Positions 4,683 through 5,958 of a DNA stretch of 5,958 nucleotides are shown here, piece by piece; position 1 is the stretch's first letter, and every line of letters starts with the position of its first letter. The position numbers were made by a program, and so were the translations under genes. The DNA lies in NCBI GenBank assembly GCA_031269405.1, contig JAISZE010000130.1, forward strand, positions 1 to 5,958, given 5' to 3'. Source of the DNA: Treponema sp. GTDB taxonomy: Bacteria > Spirochaetota > Spirochaetia > Treponematales > Breznakiellaceae. Below the pieces are notes generated by a model. The model was given only the letters and a program-made list of their open reading frames with translations. It made no database searches and had not been told where the DNA came from.

Positions 4683-5582
4683 ATGAAAAAGCCTGAATAT
4701 TCGCTTTGGATTTTGGCCCTCTTTTTTCTCGTTTTAGGATGGTCCTGCAAAACCCCGGCCCCGCCTACCCTGGAAGAAACGCCTGAGAATCCCTGGGCTT
4801 CGATTTCTCTTGACCGGATCGGGGCCCGGGATCTGAATCAGGTGAATCTTGAATTTACCCTTGAAGCGGATAATCCTCGTTCTTCACCGGCTGAAGTCAG
4901 AATCGGAAATTACAAGGCCGTAATAAACGGTAAAGAGACAAACGACGGGATACGGTTTTATACGGATCAGGAAAAAACCGCGTTTCCTGTAAGTCCCGCA
5001 GCAGGGGGCCCGGGTTCAACGGAAATACCTCTTCTGCTTGAACTGGACATAGCCAGGCTCACTGCCATGGGCCTTTCCCTGGAGCACGATTACCAGGTTA
5101 CCCTCACTGTGGATGTGGAATTTGTTTATCCCTCCGGGGCGCCGGTGCATGTCAGCGCCAGGGGACTTGCGGTTTTTCCCAGAATACAGGAACCGGTTTT
5201 CACGATCACCGCCATAGCGGTACTGAAGGCCGAACTTATCAACACCAGGTTCAGGGTAACGATGAAGGTGGATAATCCTAACCCCTTCCCTATGGAGCTT
5301 TCTGCCTTTAATTATGATCTCTACGGCGACGGACGCCTCTGGGCGGATGGTACGGAAAAAAACGTGCTCCGAATCCCTGCCGCAGATTCAGCGGCAACCC
5401 AGCTTTTTCTCATCATGAATTTCACCAATATGAAACGGCCCATGCTGGACCGGATTGTCGCTCTTGAGGATGTGAATTACCGTTTTGCCGGAGATGTCCA
5501 GGTTACTACAGGGATGGATTATCTTCCCAGGTTCCGCAGTGATTTTGATCTTTCAGGGTACTCAAAGGTTTATGAAAATTAG
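4683..5582 (+). CDS. Putative lipoprotein with two LEA14/WHy (LEA type 2) domains
   Basis: This encodes 299 aa. Residues 1-21 are a short basic start, a hydrophobic run (LWILALFFLVLGWS) and then Cys22. LGWSC is a loose lipobox of the kind tolerated in spirochaetes, so the product is probably a lipid-anchored envelope protein. It is followed by a Pro-rich linker (KTPAPPTLEETPENP). Two tandem beta-sandwich WHy/LEA14 domains follow: about 38-165 (NLEFTLEADNP at 55-65) and about 171-290 (VDNPNPFPMELSAFNYDLYG at 197-216, the hallmark NPNPF...Y.L motif). Domain 1 has ADNPRSS where the canonical NPN would be. In plants and bacteria this fold is linked to desiccation or stress proteins, but the bacterial lipoprotein's role is unknown. 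No Shine-Dalgarno precedes the ATG (GATTATACAT before it), which is unusual beside the strong one of the GH116 gene. It converges on the EpmA-like gene with an 18-bp gap. Confidence 0.85.
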   Translation: MKKPEYSLWILALFFLVLGWSCKTPAPPTLEETPENPWASISLDRIGARDLNQVNLEFTLEADNPRSSPAEVRIGNYKAVINGKETNDGIRFYTDQEKTAFPVSPAAGGPGSTEIPLLLELDIARLTAMGLSLEHDYQVTLTVDVEFVYPSGAPVHVSARGLAVFPRIQEPVFTITAIAVLKAELINTRFRVTMKVDNPNPFPMELSAFNYDLYGDGRLWADGTEKNVLRIPAADSAATQLFLIMNFTNMKRPMLDRIVALEDVNYRFAGDVQVTTGMDYLPRFRSDFDLSGYSKVYEN

Positions 5583-5600
5583 GAATACCAATCTGGAAAA

Positions 5601-5958
5601 CTATTCCATAGGGAAGGGCAGGACGCCGTCGATGGTTTTCCTGCCCGTAAGGACCATAATGAGACGGTCCAGACCCATGGCGACGCCGGAACAGGAGGGA
5701 AAGGGCTTCCCCTGGAGGGGAAGAAAGTTTTTCCAGTACCCAGGATCTACGGCGTGCCGGACCAGGGCGCTCCGCTCTTTTTCGGCAGCTTCAGTTTCAA
5801 AAAACTTCCGCACCTCATAAGGATCGGTTTCCTCAGAATAACAGTTGGCCAGTTCCACGCCTTGGCCGTAGAGTTCCCAGCGCTGTACGGTTTTCCCTCC
5901 AGGGTTTTTGCGGGCCATACAGGGCGTAAAAGCGGGATAATCAGTTAACGCCACAAGC
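5601..5958 (-). CDS. epmA: C-terminal part of EpmA-like EF-P lysine ligase (GenX/PoxA; class II LysRS paralogue)
   Basis: The open minus-strand frame enters from the right window edge and ends at TAG 5603-5601, giving about 118 residues. LTDYPAF, then WELYGQGVELANCYSEETDP (5879-5820), then CSGVAMGLDRL (5693-5661) are, in order, the strand entering the catalytic core, the ELAN block and class II motif 3, whose arginine contacts ATP. GVELAN with CSGVAMGLDR fits EpmA better than true lysyl-tRNA synthetase, which has GGLGIGIDR there. The domain ends soon after motif 3, as in EpmA. EpmA activates (R)-beta-lysine and attaches it to a conserved lysine of elongation factor P, helping ribosomes through polyproline; it lacks the tRNA anticodon-binding domain. 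Absence of that domain cannot be checked here because the 5' part is outside. GTG 5954 is an internal codon, not a supported start. Epm partners (EpmB, EF-P) are not in the window. Confidence 0.8.
   Translation of the reverse strand, partial: LVALTDYPAFTPCMARKNPGGKTVQRWELYGQGVELANCYSEETDPYEVRKFFETEAAEKERSALVRHAVDPGYWKNFLPLQGKPFPSCSGVAMGLDRLIMVLTGRKTIDGVLPFPME

Noticed and set aside
5754..5948. Plus-strand frames over the EpmA-like gene
   Set aside because: They are antisense shadows of a clearly conserved class II synthetase domain.

Overview
The window looks like chromosomal DNA from a moderately GC-rich bacterium that uses plant-derived sugars, most plausibly a spirochaete of the gut-Treponema type. 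This is an inference. It rests on a GH116 glycosidase beside a solute-binding-protein remnant of the LplA type, a loosely matching lipobox, and an EF-P-modifying EpmA-like enzyme. No marker gene in the window settles the taxon.

Left third (1-1518) is a gene boneyard with no intact protein gene. It starts with two tandem, diverged copies of the C-terminal end of a TetR-type regulator (2-112 and 233-379). A complete minus-strand tRNA-Asn(GTT) transcription unit follows: promoter 660-688, tRNA 576-648, intrinsic terminator 538-572. An extra 18-bp copy of the tRNA 3' end lies at 443-460. Immediately behind the tRNA promoter is a minus-strand fragment of a second GH116 gene (about 704-1098). A cluster of palindromic repeats (1107-1344) comes next, then the last part of an ABC-transporter sugar-binding protein (about 1352-1518, frameshifted).

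Centre (1547-4135): one large intact gene for a cytoplasmic GH116 glycoside hydrolase (862 aa, GBA2-like family). It has a strong Shine-Dalgarno sequence and starts 28 bp after the stop of the binding-protein remnant. The arrangement suggests that an ancestral sugar-uptake operon fed oligosaccharide to this enzyme and that the upstream part has been lost here.

Right third (4157-5958): a minus-strand PaaI-type hotdog thioesterase that converges on the GH116 gene; a divergently transcribed lipoprotein with two LEA14/WHy domains; and the C-terminal 118 residues of an EpmA (GenX/PoxA)-like lysyl-tRNA-synthetase paralogue on the minus strand, which runs off the right edge. These look like ordinary housekeeping genes.

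I found no CRISPR array, toxin-antitoxin pair, transposase or phage gene. The unusual part is the rearranged 1-1.5 kb segment around the tRNA gene.
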